In this document: positions 1 to 7,365 of the stretch, piece by piece
Layout of the letters: the number at the start of each line of letters is the position of its first letter
Position numbering within the stretch: position 1 is the stretch's first letter
From: Cellvibrio polysaccharolyticus
Lineage (GTDB): Bacteria; Pseudomonadota; Gammaproteobacteria; Pseudomonadales; Cellvibrionaceae
Direction: 5' to 3'
Assembly: GCF_015182315.1 (NCBI RefSeq)
Contig: NZ_PRDL01000001.1
Span: 4,194,257-4,258,256 of the forward strand
Length of the DNA stretch: 64,000 bases
Program-made: the position numbers and the translations under genes
Notes under the pieces: model-generated
What the model saw: only the letters and a program-made list of their open reading frames with translations
Database searches by the model: none
Told to the model about the DNA's origin: nothing

Positions 1-2281
1 TAATGGCCTTGGCGCTACGACGCATCTCGCCGGTCACCGACTCCAGATCCACTCCGAAAACCTCGGCGGCGGTCGCCTTGTGCACATCAAGCCCTTTTTC
101 AAAGGCATTGAGCAGGCCTTCATCGTCAGAGAGGTGCGCCATGATGCGCAGCTCGATCTGGGAATAGTCCGCTGCCAGAATGCGATAACCCTCGGGCGCA
201 ATAAACGCCTGACGAATGCGCCGTCCTTCTTCGGTGCGAATAGGAATATTCTGCAAATTGGGATCGGAAGATGACAAGCGCCCGGTGGCGGTAACCGCCT
301 GATGATAGGAGGTGTGAATACGGCCGGTGGCCGGGTTGATCATCTGCGGCAGCTTGTCGGTGTAGGTAGACTTCAACTTCGCCAGGCCGCGATACTCCAT
401 TAATACTTTGGGCAGCGGATAATCCAGCGCCAGCTCCTGCAAGACTTCTTCGGCGGTTGACGGCGTGCCGGTCGGGGTCTTTTTGATCACCGGCAATTTT
501 TGCTGCTCAAACAAAATCACCCCCAGCTGCTTTGGCGAGCTGAGGTTAAATTCCTGGCCGGCCAACTCAAAGGCTTTGCGCTGCAACGCTTCCAACCGCT
601 CACCCAACTCCAGACTTTGCTGCCCCAGCAAATTGGCACTGACCAGCGCACCCGTGCGCTCGATGCGCGACAGCACGGGTAATAAAGGCATTTCCAGCGT
701 TTCAAACACCGACTGCAACGAAGGCGTTTGCTCCAGGCCGGGCCATAAATGCTGGTGCAAACGCAAGGTGATGTCTGCGTCTTCTGCGGCGTAAGGCCCG
801 GCCTGCTCGATACTGATTTGATTGAAAGTCAGCTGCTTGGCACCTTTGCCGGCGATATCCTCGAAGCGGATGGTGGTGTGATCAAGATGCCGCTGCGCCA
901 GATCGTCCATATTATGGCGACTGGCGACCGAGTTCAGCACGTAGGATTCCAGCATGGTATCAAAGCGAATACCTTTTAATTCCACGCCGTGATTCAACAA
1001 CACACTGCGATCGTATTTGAGATTTTGCCCCACCTTGTAACGCTGTTCGTCTTCCAGCCAGGGCTTGAGCACCTGCAACACCTCGTCCAGCGGCAGCTGA
1101 TCCGGCACGCCCATATAGTCATGGCCACAGGGGATATAAACCGCCTGACCAGCAACAAAAGAGAAGGAAAGACCGACGATACGCGCCTGCATGGCATCAA
1201 GATGGGTAGTCTCGGTATCAAACGCCACCAAATCGGCGGCCAGCAAGGAGGGCAACCAGGCATCAAAACTTTGACGATCCAGCAGCACCTGGTAGTCCAC
1301 GTCAATGGCCGGGCGAGCAACAACCGGAGCCACGGGAGCATCAGCTGCGGCCTCACTACTGGCGGCAAAAGGTGCTGATGGCGCAGGCTGCCCTTCCAGC
1401 TCATTAACCCAACCTTTAAATTCCAGATCTTCAAACAAGACACGCAAGGCGGCCAGATCCGCCGCTTCATTGGTGAGATCTTTCGGGCCTACCTCCAAAG
1501 GCACATCGGTTTTAATGGTCGCCAGCTGATAAGACAAAAACGCCATATCGCGGTGTTCCTGCAGCTTTTCCGGCATTTTTTTCGCACCGCGAAAGCTCAA
1601 CTCACGCACCGCTTCCAGGTTGTCGTAAATGGCTTGCAAACTGCCGATCCCCTGAATCAGCGCCTGGGCGGTTTTTTCTCCCACACCCGGCACACCGGGG
1701 ATGTTGTCAACCTTGTCACCCATCAGCGCCAGGTAATCAATCATCAGCTCGGGACCAAACCCGTATTTGTCTTTAACGCCCTGCTCATCCAGATAGCTGT
1801 CGGTCATGGTGTTAACCAGATGAATGTAAGGATTGACCAACTGCGCCATGTCCTTATCACCGGTTGACACAATGACCCGCAGGGCCTCACGGGTGGCTTC
1901 AAAGGCCAGTGTGCCAATCACATCGTCGGCCTCAACGCCTTCCACTACCAGCAACGGCAAGCCCATGGCTCGCACTATGTCAAAAATAGGCTGAACCTGC
2001 GGACGCAGCTCGTCCGGCATGGGCGGCCGGTTGGCCTTGTAGTCGGCAAACATGTCATCGCGGAAGGTTTTACCTTTAGCGTCGAATACCACCGCAATGC
2101 GACTCTCCGGGTAGTCCTTGCGCAGCCGGCGCAGCATGTTGATAACGCCTTTCACCGCACCGGTGGGCTGGCCTTTGGAGTTGTTCAGCGGCGGCAGGGC
2201 GTGAAAGGCCCGGTACAAGTAGGACGAGCCATCCACCAGAATCAGTGGCGCCGTTGCAGAAGAAGCAGTGTTATCAATCAT
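1..2281 (-). CDS. polA: DNA polymerase I, C-terminus cut by window edge
   Basis: Family I DNA polymerase for Okazaki-fragment processing and repair synthesis. About 760 residues lie in the window. The N-terminal 5'-3' exonuclease starts with LILVDGSSYLYRAFHALPP. The 3'-5' exonuclease domain has the motif DTETTHLD near residue 355, so proofreading acidic residues are kept. The polymerase domain contains TATGRLSSSDPNLQNIP and motif A DYSQIELR near residue 704. Translation reaches RRSAKAI, the start of the O-helix motif, and stops at the edge. The last roughly 160 residues (rest of fingers, palm motif C) are missing only because of the window limit; I see no stop or frameshift. The start is the ATG at 2281. 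Confidence 0.97.
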   Translation of the reverse strand, partial: MIDNTASSATAPLILVDGSSYLYRAFHALPPLNNSKGQPTGAVKGVINMLRRLRKDYPESRIAVVFDAKGKTFRDDMFADYKANRPPMPDELRPQVQPIFDIVRAMGLPLLVVEGVEADDVIGTLAFEATREALRVIVSTGDKDMAQLVNPYIHLVNTMTDSYLDEQGVKDKYGFGPELMIDYLALMGDKVDNIPGVPGVGEKTAQALIQGIGSLQAIYDNLEAVRELSFRGAKKMPEKLQEHRDMAFLSYQLATIKTDVPLEVGPKDLTNEAADLAALRVLFEDLEFKGWVNELEGQPAPSAPFAASSEAAADAPVAPVVARPAIDVDYQVLLDRQSFDAWLPSLLAADLVAFDTETTHLDAMQARIVGLSFSFVAGQAVYIPCGHDYMGVPDQLPLDEVLQVLKPWLEDEQRYKVGQNLKYDRSVLLNHGVELKGIRFDTMLESYVLNSVASRHNMDDLAQRHLDHTTIRFEDIAGKGAKQLTFNQISIEQAGPYAAEDADITLRLHQHLWPGLEQTPSLQSVFETLEMPLLPVLSRIERTGALVSANLLGQQSLELGERLEALQRKAFELAGQEFNLSSPKQLGVILFEQQKLPVIKKTPTGTPSTAEEVLQELALDYPLPKVLMEYRGLAKLKSTYTDKLPQMINPATGRIHTSYHQAVTATGRLSSSDPNLQNIPIRTEEGRRIRQAFIAPEGYRILAADYSQIELRIMAHLSDDEGLLNAFEKGLDVHKATAAEVFGVDLESVTGEMRRSAKAI

Positions 2282-2348
2282 GAAGGGGTCCGGAATCTGT
2301 AAAGCCGGGATGCCTGGGCAGCATCGGCTATAAAAGGCAGCAGGATAC

Positions 2349-2381
2349 AAAAAAAAGCCGGCTACCGACATCGAAACGGCT
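2349..2381 (-). terminator. Weak terminator-like hairpin with T8 just upstream of polA
   Basis: On the minus strand a 5-bp stem (AGCCG at 2381-2377, CGGCT at 2360-2356) with a 16-base loop is followed by eight T (2356-2349). It lies 68 bp upstream of the polA start and points towards polA. The stem is short. It could end a minus-strand transcript starting in the 2385-2690 gap, or be chance. No coding potential was recognised between 2282 and 2688. Confidence 0.35.
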
Positions 2382-2457
2382 CGACTTTGCGCAACAGTCA
2401 GCCAACCCGAAAAAGCGAGGTGACTCACATTATTCAACACACGCCTTGAATATGCGT

Positions 2458-2488
2458 GTTACTCCACTAGAGTGTTACCTCAAGTTAC
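2458..2488. promoter_or_regulatory. Upstream cluster of phased GTTAC boxes
   Basis: GTTAC occurs at 2458, 2474 and 2484 on the plus strand. The last two form a 10-bp direct repeat GTTACC-N4-GTTACC. Direct repeats about one helical turn apart are typical of OmpR/PhoB-family response-regulator sites (OmpR and RstA boxes have similar half-sites). The regulator is not known. It sits 200 bp upstream of the small secreted protein gene at 2689. Confidence 0.45.
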
Positions 2489-2588
2489 CAACCGGGGTTT
2501 TTGCGCCAAAAGGAGATATTTGACGCAAGTCACTATTTTTCATAACAAAAGATCAAAAAATTCTTAATCAAATTGAAATACCACTGGT

Positions 2589-2629
2589 GTAACCTTGCGA
2601 TTGTGTTACCATGCGTAACATCAAGTAAC
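2589..2629. promoter_or_regulatory. Downstream cluster of phased GTAAC/GTTAC boxes
   Basis: GTAAC at 2589, GTTAC at 2605, GTAAC at 2615 and 2625. Spacing is 16, 10 and 10 bp; the first cluster shows the same 16 then 10. GTAACA-N4-GTAACA is a direct repeat, and GTTAC-N5-GTAAC at 2605-2619 is an inverted repeat. The cluster ends 59 bp before the ATG at 2689, so it probably overlaps or abuts that promoter. No other structure explains this gap. Confidence 0.5.
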
Positions 2630-2688
2630 AGAAATCAAATCCGACCAGCGGATATCTTCAAATCAACAACCCCCATGGAGGACGAATT

Positions 2689-2958
2689 ATGAAGAAACTG
2701 GGTTTATTAATCGCAATAGCAGGTTTAAGTGTAAACGTAGCAGCCAACGAAGCCGCGAGCACACTCTCCCATTTAACGATTGCAGCAGCAGAAACCGGTT
2801 CAACCATTGGTTGGACAATTGAGAAAGCAGAAGCATCTTTTGATAGCCGCCTGGAACAAGCGATTGAAGAAAGAGCCGAAGCGCTGAATGAAAAAATCAA
2901 CGCAAGTCTTGAAAAGTCATTGGAAGAAAAATTTCGTAATTCGCTGAATTTCCAATGA
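2689..2958 (+). CDS. Small secreted helical protein of unknown function
   Basis: 89 residues. It begins with a typical signal peptide (MKKLGLLIAIAGLSVNVAA). The mature part is about 70 residues, strongly charged and predicted helical (EKAEASFDSRLEQAIEERAE), probably a coiled coil, without cysteines. The start follows a strong ribosome binding site, GGAGGA, at good spacing. It is a single-gene unit with its own phased GTTAC boxes upstream and a terminator downstream (3021-3072). I do not recognise the family. An abundant periplasmic protein, for example a stress or envelope protein under two-component control, would fit, but that is inference. Confidence 0.75.
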   Translation: MKKLGLLIAIAGLSVNVAANEAASTLSHLTIAAAETGSTIGWTIEKAEASFDSRLEQAIEERAEALNEKINASLEKSLEEKFRNSLNFQ

Positions 2959-3020
2959 GTTGTGTGATGCAAGGACAGGCAATACTGTCCACCGAACCAG
3001 ATTGTTTCTTTCCTCGAGTT

Positions 3021-3072
3021 GAGTCGCCGACCGGTCTATGTAATATACGACCGAATCAGGCGGCTCTTTTTT
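3021..3072 (+). terminator. Rho-independent terminator after the small secreted protein gene
   Basis: Stem GAGTCGCC (3021-3028) pairs with GGCGGCTC (3059-3066) including one G-U pair, followed by a run of T. The loop is about 30 bases. Confidence 0.6.
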
Positions 3073-3180
3073 ATGTCCGCGCTATTCATCGCAGCCATTG
3101 TTCGGGCAAATAACCACCGCCCCTCTTTGATCTGCGCTTTCCGTCACCTGTTCAGACAACCGCGATAGCGGTCCGGCGTG

Positions 3181-4107
3181 TTACTCCAGACACGCAGAAA
3201 AATCCTTCGCCATATTCTCTATCAGTTGCTGATAGCTCACCACATTATCGTCGCCAATCGGATCAAGAACGCCGATTTTCAAACTCAATTCCTGCCCCAG
3301 CTCACGGGCAATACGCTGATCGTAGTAAGGTTCGGTGAACAAACACACCGCCTCACCTTGCAGCTTTTGACGTAGCTGATAAAGGTGTTTTGCGCCCGGG
3401 CGCTGCTCCGGGGAATAAGTGACATAACCCACCTGCAACAACTGGTAGCGATCCACAAAGTGTTGGTAACCCTCATGGTAAACCGCGAAACCTTTATTAC
3501 GCACCGGCTGTAACTGCTTTTGCAGCGCGCTATCGATTTTCTCAATTTTGGCAGCAAACCGGCGGGCATTTTCGGCGAAAACGCTGGCATTTTGCGGATC
3601 AATAACCGCTAGCCGGGCAGCCAGTTCGGTAGCAATCACGCCAGCGTTGCGCGGGTCGAGCCACAGGTGCGGGTCTTTGCCATCGTGATGGTGGTGATGG
3701 TCGTGCCCGTGATCATGGTGATGATGATCGTCGTGGTCATGATCATCACCTTCTACCGCCTTGGGCCAGTAAAGGCTTTTCAGATCAAACACCGCCATTT
3801 GTTTGTTGCGATCAACGTTGGCAAGCGGGCGATAAAGAAACCCTTCCAACTCCTTGCCTACCCAAAGCACCAGGTCAGCTTCGCGCAAACGGCGAATGTC
3901 CGATACTTTTAACGGGTAATCGTGAGGTGATGCCGCTACTGGCAAGAGTGTTACTGCTTCGCCTTTATCTCCCACAACCTCGGCCGCAATCAGCGCCAGG
4001 GGCTTGATGCTGGACAAAACCTGAATATCGGCCTGAGCCATAGCGCTGGTAAATAGCAGCGAAAAGGTAAGTGCCAACGAAGAGCGACCGGCGGGGAAAG
4101 AGAACAT
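3181..4107 (-). CDS. znuA: Zinc ABC transporter substrate-binding protein ZnuA
   Basis: Periplasmic zinc-capture component of ZnuABC (308 residues). It has an N-terminal signal peptide ending MAQA. The conserved zinc ligands sit in SPHDYPLK and in DPHLWLDP. A long charged loop rich in His and Asp (positions near 125-150) is the hallmark of ZnuA-type cluster A-I binding proteins and probably buffers or delivers zinc. The open frame extends further upstream to 4377, but that would place the signal peptide internally, so the ATG at 4107 is preferred. It is divergent from zur; the shared 118-bp gap holds a Zur-like box. Confidence 0.95.
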   Translation of the reverse strand: MFSFPAGRSSLALTFSLLFTSAMAQADIQVLSSIKPLALIAAEVVGDKGEAVTLLPVAASPHDYPLKVSDIRRLREADLVLWVGKELEGFLYRPLANVDRNKQMAVFDLKSLYWPKAVEGDDHDHDDHHHHDHGHDHHHHHDGKDPHLWLDPRNAGVIATELAARLAVIDPQNASVFAENARRFAAKIEKIDSALQKQLQPVRNKGFAVYHEGYQHFVDRYQLLQVGYVTYSPEQRPGAKHLYQLRQKLQGEAVCLFTEPYYDQRIARELGQELSLKIGVLDPIGDDNVVSYQQLIENMAKDFSACLE

Positions 4108-4171
4108 GAGCAAGGGCAGCCTGTAAAAATGGGAAAAGGTTTGAGCGGAAACAGCTCGTGCCTGACAAGAG

Positions 4172-4184
4172 GTTATAGAGTAAC
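4172..4184. promoter_or_regulatory. Candidate Zur operator
   Basis: GTTATAGAGTAAC is an inverted repeat (GTTA/TAAC arms) matching the core of gammaproteobacterial Zur boxes (GTTATA-NN-ATAAC type). It lies between znuA (minus) and zur-znuC-znuB (plus), so one site could repress both directions when zinc is sufficient. Confidence 0.6.
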
Positions 4185-4225
4185 ATATCCGCCTGCCATT
4201 CGATAAATTCAGGATCTCTTCTTGT

Positions 4226-4747
4226 ATGAGCACAACGCCGCTCGCCTGTAGCGACCACAACCACAGCCATTGCGTCAGCGACGCGCTGGGTGCGGCACGC
4301 GAAATTTGCGCCACTCGCGGCGTACGGCTCACACCCTTGCGCGAGCAGGTGCTTGAACTGATCTGGCAAAACCACAAGCCGCTGGGCGCCTATCTGTTGA
4401 TGGATATGCTGGCGGAAGCCTCCACTCGCCGGGTAGCACCCCCGACGGTTTATCGGGCGCTGGACTTTTTGCTGGAACAGGGTTTTATTCACCGGATTAA
4501 TGGCCTGAATGCCTTTATTGGTTGCCCGTCGCCCGGCAAAAAACACCAGAGTCATTTTCTGATTTGCCGTCTCTGCGGTGTTGCCGTGGAAATGGCGGCA
4601 ACCGCCGTTACCCATGCGATTCAGGTAGCGGCGCGCGATGCCGGCTTCTCGGTAGATACCCACTCGGTTGAAGTGATGGGAGTTTGCCCCGGCTGCGCCC
4701 CCAACGCGCCGGTGCTGGACCTGACCGCAGGCCGGAAAGCGCCATGA
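4226..4747 (+). CDS. zur: Zinc uptake regulator Zur (Fur family)
   Basis: 173-residue Fur-family repressor. The winged-helix N-terminal half contains GVRLTPLREQVLELIW and PPTVYRALDFLLEQGFIHRI, the DNA-recognition region of Zur. The C-terminal half has the structural zinc cysteines CRLCG and CPGC. A short His/Cys-rich extension (CSDHNHSHC) precedes the fold. Location at the head of znuC-znuB and opposite znuA identifies it as Zur rather than Fur. Its stop overlaps the znuC start (ATGA at 4744-4747), implying coupled translation. Autoregulation through the site at 4172 is likely. Confidence 0.93.
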   Translation: MSTTPLACSDHNHSHCVSDALGAAREICATRGVRLTPLREQVLELIWQNHKPLGAYLLMDMLAEASTRRVAPPTVYRALDFLLEQGFIHRINGLNAFIGCPSPGKKHQSHFLICRLCGVAVEMAATAVTHAIQVAARDAGFSVDTHSVEVMGVCPGCAPNAPVLDLTAGRKAP

Positions 4748-5520
4748 ACACCGCCCTGCTGGAGGCTCGAAATATCAGTGTTCGCCGCGGTGGGCGCGAC
4801 ATTCTGCAAAATGCCAGCCTGACGCTGAACGCGGGCAAAATTGTCACCCTCATTGGCCCGAACGGCGCCGGCAAAACCACGCTGGTGCGCAGTGTTCTTG
4901 GCCTTATCAAGGTCGATGCCGGCGAGATTGAACGCATACCGGATTTACGCATCGGTTACATGCCGCAGAAACTCCACCTCGACAGCAGCCTGCCGCTCAC
5001 CGTTACCCGGTTTCTGGCGCTGGGCGGCAAGCCCCGCCTGGCGCTCGACGATGTGCTGGCAATGACCGGTATTGAAAAGCTGGCCAACGCTTCCATGCAA
5101 TCCCTGTCTGGCGGTGAAACCCAACGGGTGCTACTGGCGCGCGCCCTGCTGCGCGATCCGCAATTGCTGGTGCTGGATGAGCCGGTACAAGGTGTGGATG
5201 TAACCGGGCAAACCCGTCTCTATGCGCTGATCAACGATATTCGCAAACAACGTAACTGCGCCGTACTGCTGGTGTCCCACGATTTGCATCTGGTGATGGC
5301 AACAACCGATACGGTGGTTTGCCTTAACCAGCATATTTGCTGCCACGGGCATCCGGAAACCGTTACCAACGACCCGGCTTACCTGGCGCTGTTTGGCTCA
5401 TCCCCCAAACCGGCCATGGCCATTTACACCCACCATCACGATCACCACCACGATAACCACGGCAATATCATCGGCACTCCGCACGGTGATAATTGCGCTT
5501 GCGACCACGACCATGCCTGA
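4744..5520 (+). CDS. znuC: Zinc ABC transporter ATP-binding protein ZnuC
   Basis: 258-residue ABC ATPase powering zinc import. Walker A is GPNGAGKTT, the signature is LSGGETQR, Walker B is LLVLDEPVQG, and the switch His is in LLVSHDLHLVM. The C-terminus carries a His-rich tail (THHHDHHHDNH and DHDHA), also seen in other ZnuC proteins. The start ATG at 4744 overlaps the zur stop. Its own stop overlaps the znuB start. Confidence 0.95.
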   Translation: MNTALLEARNISVRRGGRDILQNASLTLNAGKIVTLIGPNGAGKTTLVRSVLGLIKVDAGEIERIPDLRIGYMPQKLHLDSSLPLTVTRFLALGGKPRLALDDVLAMTGIEKLANASMQSLSGGETQRVLLARALLRDPQLLVLDEPVQGVDVTGQTRLYALINDIRKQRNCAVLLVSHDLHLVMATTDTVVCLNQHICCHGHPETVTNDPAYLALFGSSPKPAMAIYTHHHDHHHDNHGNIIGTPHGDNCACDHDHA

Positions 5521-6298
5521 TTTTATTCTTTACGCCCTGCTCTGCGGCCTTGGGGTTGCACTGGTAGCCGGCCCGCTGGGTTCTTTTGCCGTCTGGCGCC
5601 GGATGGCTTATTTTGGCGACACCCTCGCCCACTCGGCGCTGCTGGGCGTGACTTTCGGGCTGCTGCTGAATATCAACCTTAACCTCGCGGTGGCGGTGGG
5701 CTGTCTGTTGCTGGCGCTGCTATTGGTGGCCATGCAGCAAAATCGGTTTCTCGCCACCGATACTCTGCTGGGTATTTTGTCGCACTCCACCCTTGCGCTG
5801 GGGCTGGTCACCGTCAGCTTGTTCAGTGATTCCCGGGTCGATTTGCTGGCTTACCTGTTCGGCGACATTCTCTCCGCCAACCGGCAGGATGTACTGGCAA
5901 TCTGGGTTATTTCGCTGGCGGTGCTGGTGGTGGTAATCCTGCTCTGGCGCCCGCTGCTGTCGATCACCGTGCACGAAGAGCTGGCGCAAGTAGAAGGCGT
6001 GCCGGTAACGCGCATCCGCACCATTTTAATGCTGTTAATGGCGCTTATCATCGCCATCGCCATGAAAGTCGTCGGGGTGCTGCTAATTACCGCATTACTG
6101 ATTATTCCCGCCGCCGCCAGCCGCCGCCTGGCAACCACGCCGGAGCAGATGGCCGTGATCGCCAGTGTGCTGGGCTGCCTGTCGGTAGGTGCCGGGTTAT
6201 TAATGTCTTTTCATTGGGATACCCCCGCCGGGCCTTCTATCGTGCTCTCTGCTACCAGCTGCTTTATCCTGACACTTTTCAAAAAACAGGCGTCCTGA
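5513..6298 (+). CDS. znuB: Zinc ABC transporter permease ZnuB
   Basis: 261-residue polytopic inner-membrane protein of the ABC-3 (zinc/manganese) permease family. It contains the conserved segment RRMAYFGDTLAHSALLG near the N-terminus and RSILMLLMAL-like hydrophobic helices after a cytoplasmic coupling segment (EGVPVTRIRT). The ATG at 5513 overlaps the last codons of znuC. It completes zur-znuC-znuB. Confidence 0.94.
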   Translation: MPDFILYALLCGLGVALVAGPLGSFAVWRRMAYFGDTLAHSALLGVTFGLLLNINLNLAVAVGCLLLALLLVAMQQNRFLATDTLLGILSHSTLALGLVTVSLFSDSRVDLLAYLFGDILSANRQDVLAIWVISLAVLVVVILLWRPLLSITVHEELAQVEGVPVTRIRTILMLLMALIIAIAMKVVGVLLITALLIIPAAASRRLATTPEQMAVIASVLGCLSVGAGLLMSFHWDTPAGPSIVLSATSCFILTLFKKQAS

Positions 6299-6431
6299 CG
6301 GCGATGCGCCATCGTCGAATGCTTACAAGAGTTAACGGCAAGAGCGACTGGTCGGCGTAACACGCATCACTCAGAATAGCCAGGAAGCCTTGCTTGCAAG
6401 GCGTTTGCGAAAGGCATCAGGGAGAATGCAT

Positions 6432-6674
6432 ATGACCAGACTTTATATCGGCAACGACGGCTTTGACAGCGAGCTTTTTGCCGCCCGCCTGCAACAGGAA
6501 ATTCAACAGCTCGACAATCGCCTTCAGGTACTGGAGCGCGAAAATACCACCGCCACCATCGGACGTATCCGGGAATGCCGCGACCAACTGCAAAATCGCC
6601 GCGCCGTGCTCTCCTGGTTAAGAACCGGCACCGGCAAAACTCCTGCCATGCGTCAGGCTTCAGCGTTTCTGTAA
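6432..6674 (+). CDS. Small hypothetical protein
   Basis: 80 residues, charged, predicted helical in the middle (AARLQQEIQQLDNRLQVLER, coiled-coil-like). The ATG at 6432 has GGGAGA at 6420-6425; an in-frame ATG at 6426 lies on top of that site and is less likely. The 3' end overlaps the end of the convergent rsmD by 22 bp. I do not recognise the family. Confidence 0.55.
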   Translation: MTRLYIGNDGFDSELFAARLQQEIQQLDNRLQVLERENTTATIGRIRECRDQLQNRRAVLSWLRTGTGKTPAMRQASAFL

Positions 6675-7255
6675 TAGAGACGATACGCCACCTTGCCGGC
6701 GCGCTTGTCACGGTGCAGTGACCAGTCTGCCGGCGCCATCAACGGGTAATCAATGGGCGCCTCAATGTAGATGGTGGCATTGGCAGCCAGCCATTGCCCT
6801 TGCACCAGGCTGTCAATCACCTTCGGCCAGGCACTCAGGGAAAAAGGCGGATCAATAAAAACCACATCATAGGCTGGCTCGGAATTACCCTTGGCAATAA
6901 ATGCCAGCGCATCATCATCCCGCACCGCGGCCCGCGAGCAATTCAACAGCGCCAAATTATTACGCAAGGCGCTCGTCGCCTGGCGGTCGCGTTCCACCAT
7001 CAGGCAATAGTCCGCACCGCGCGATAAAGCTTCGATGCCCAACGCACCCGAACCGGCAAAAATATCCAGACAGCGCGCACCGACAATTTCCGGTGCCAGC
7101 CAGTTAAAGAGGGTTTCGCGGATACGATCCCCGGTGGGACGCAGCCCTTCCACATCGGGAAAGGCAAGTTTGCGCCCTCGCCATTGACCACCAATAATAC
7201 GTAAACGGTTGTCTCCGGCTTTTTGTAAGGACGGGGATTTTGCTGGCTGTTTCAA
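6653..7255 (-). CDS. rsmD: 16S rRNA (guanine(966)-N(2))-methyltransferase RsmD
   Basis: 200-residue SAM-dependent methyltransferase modifying G966 of 16S rRNA. The N-terminus has RIIGGQWRGRKL and the GLRPTGDRIRETLFNWL signature. The SAM-binding motif is CLDIFAGSGALGIEALSRG and the catalytic motif is VVFIDPPF. The only sensible start is a TTG at 7255, because an in-frame stop lies just upstream. It is divergent from ftsY, the usual arrangement in this group. Confidence 0.93.
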   Translation of the reverse strand: MKQPAKSPSLQKAGDNRLRIIGGQWRGRKLAFPDVEGLRPTGDRIRETLFNWLAPEIVGARCLDIFAGSGALGIEALSRGADYCLMVERDRQATSALRNNLALLNCSRAAVRDDDALAFIAKGNSEPAYDVVFIDPPFSLSAWPKVIDSLVQGQWLAANATIYIEAPIDYPLMAPADWSLHRDKRAGKVAYRLYYRNAEA

Positions 7256-7365
7256 CAGTGATCACTCTTTTATAATGGGCAGAAGTGATAGGATAGCGCC
7301 TTTCGCTGCCGGTCTCGACTGCCAGACCAACACCGGACCCGATCCCAGCATCAAGACGACACCTT

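Noticed and set aside
4108..4377. N-terminal extension of znuA to 4377
   Set aside because: It would overlap zur and place the signal peptide about 90 residues inside the protein.
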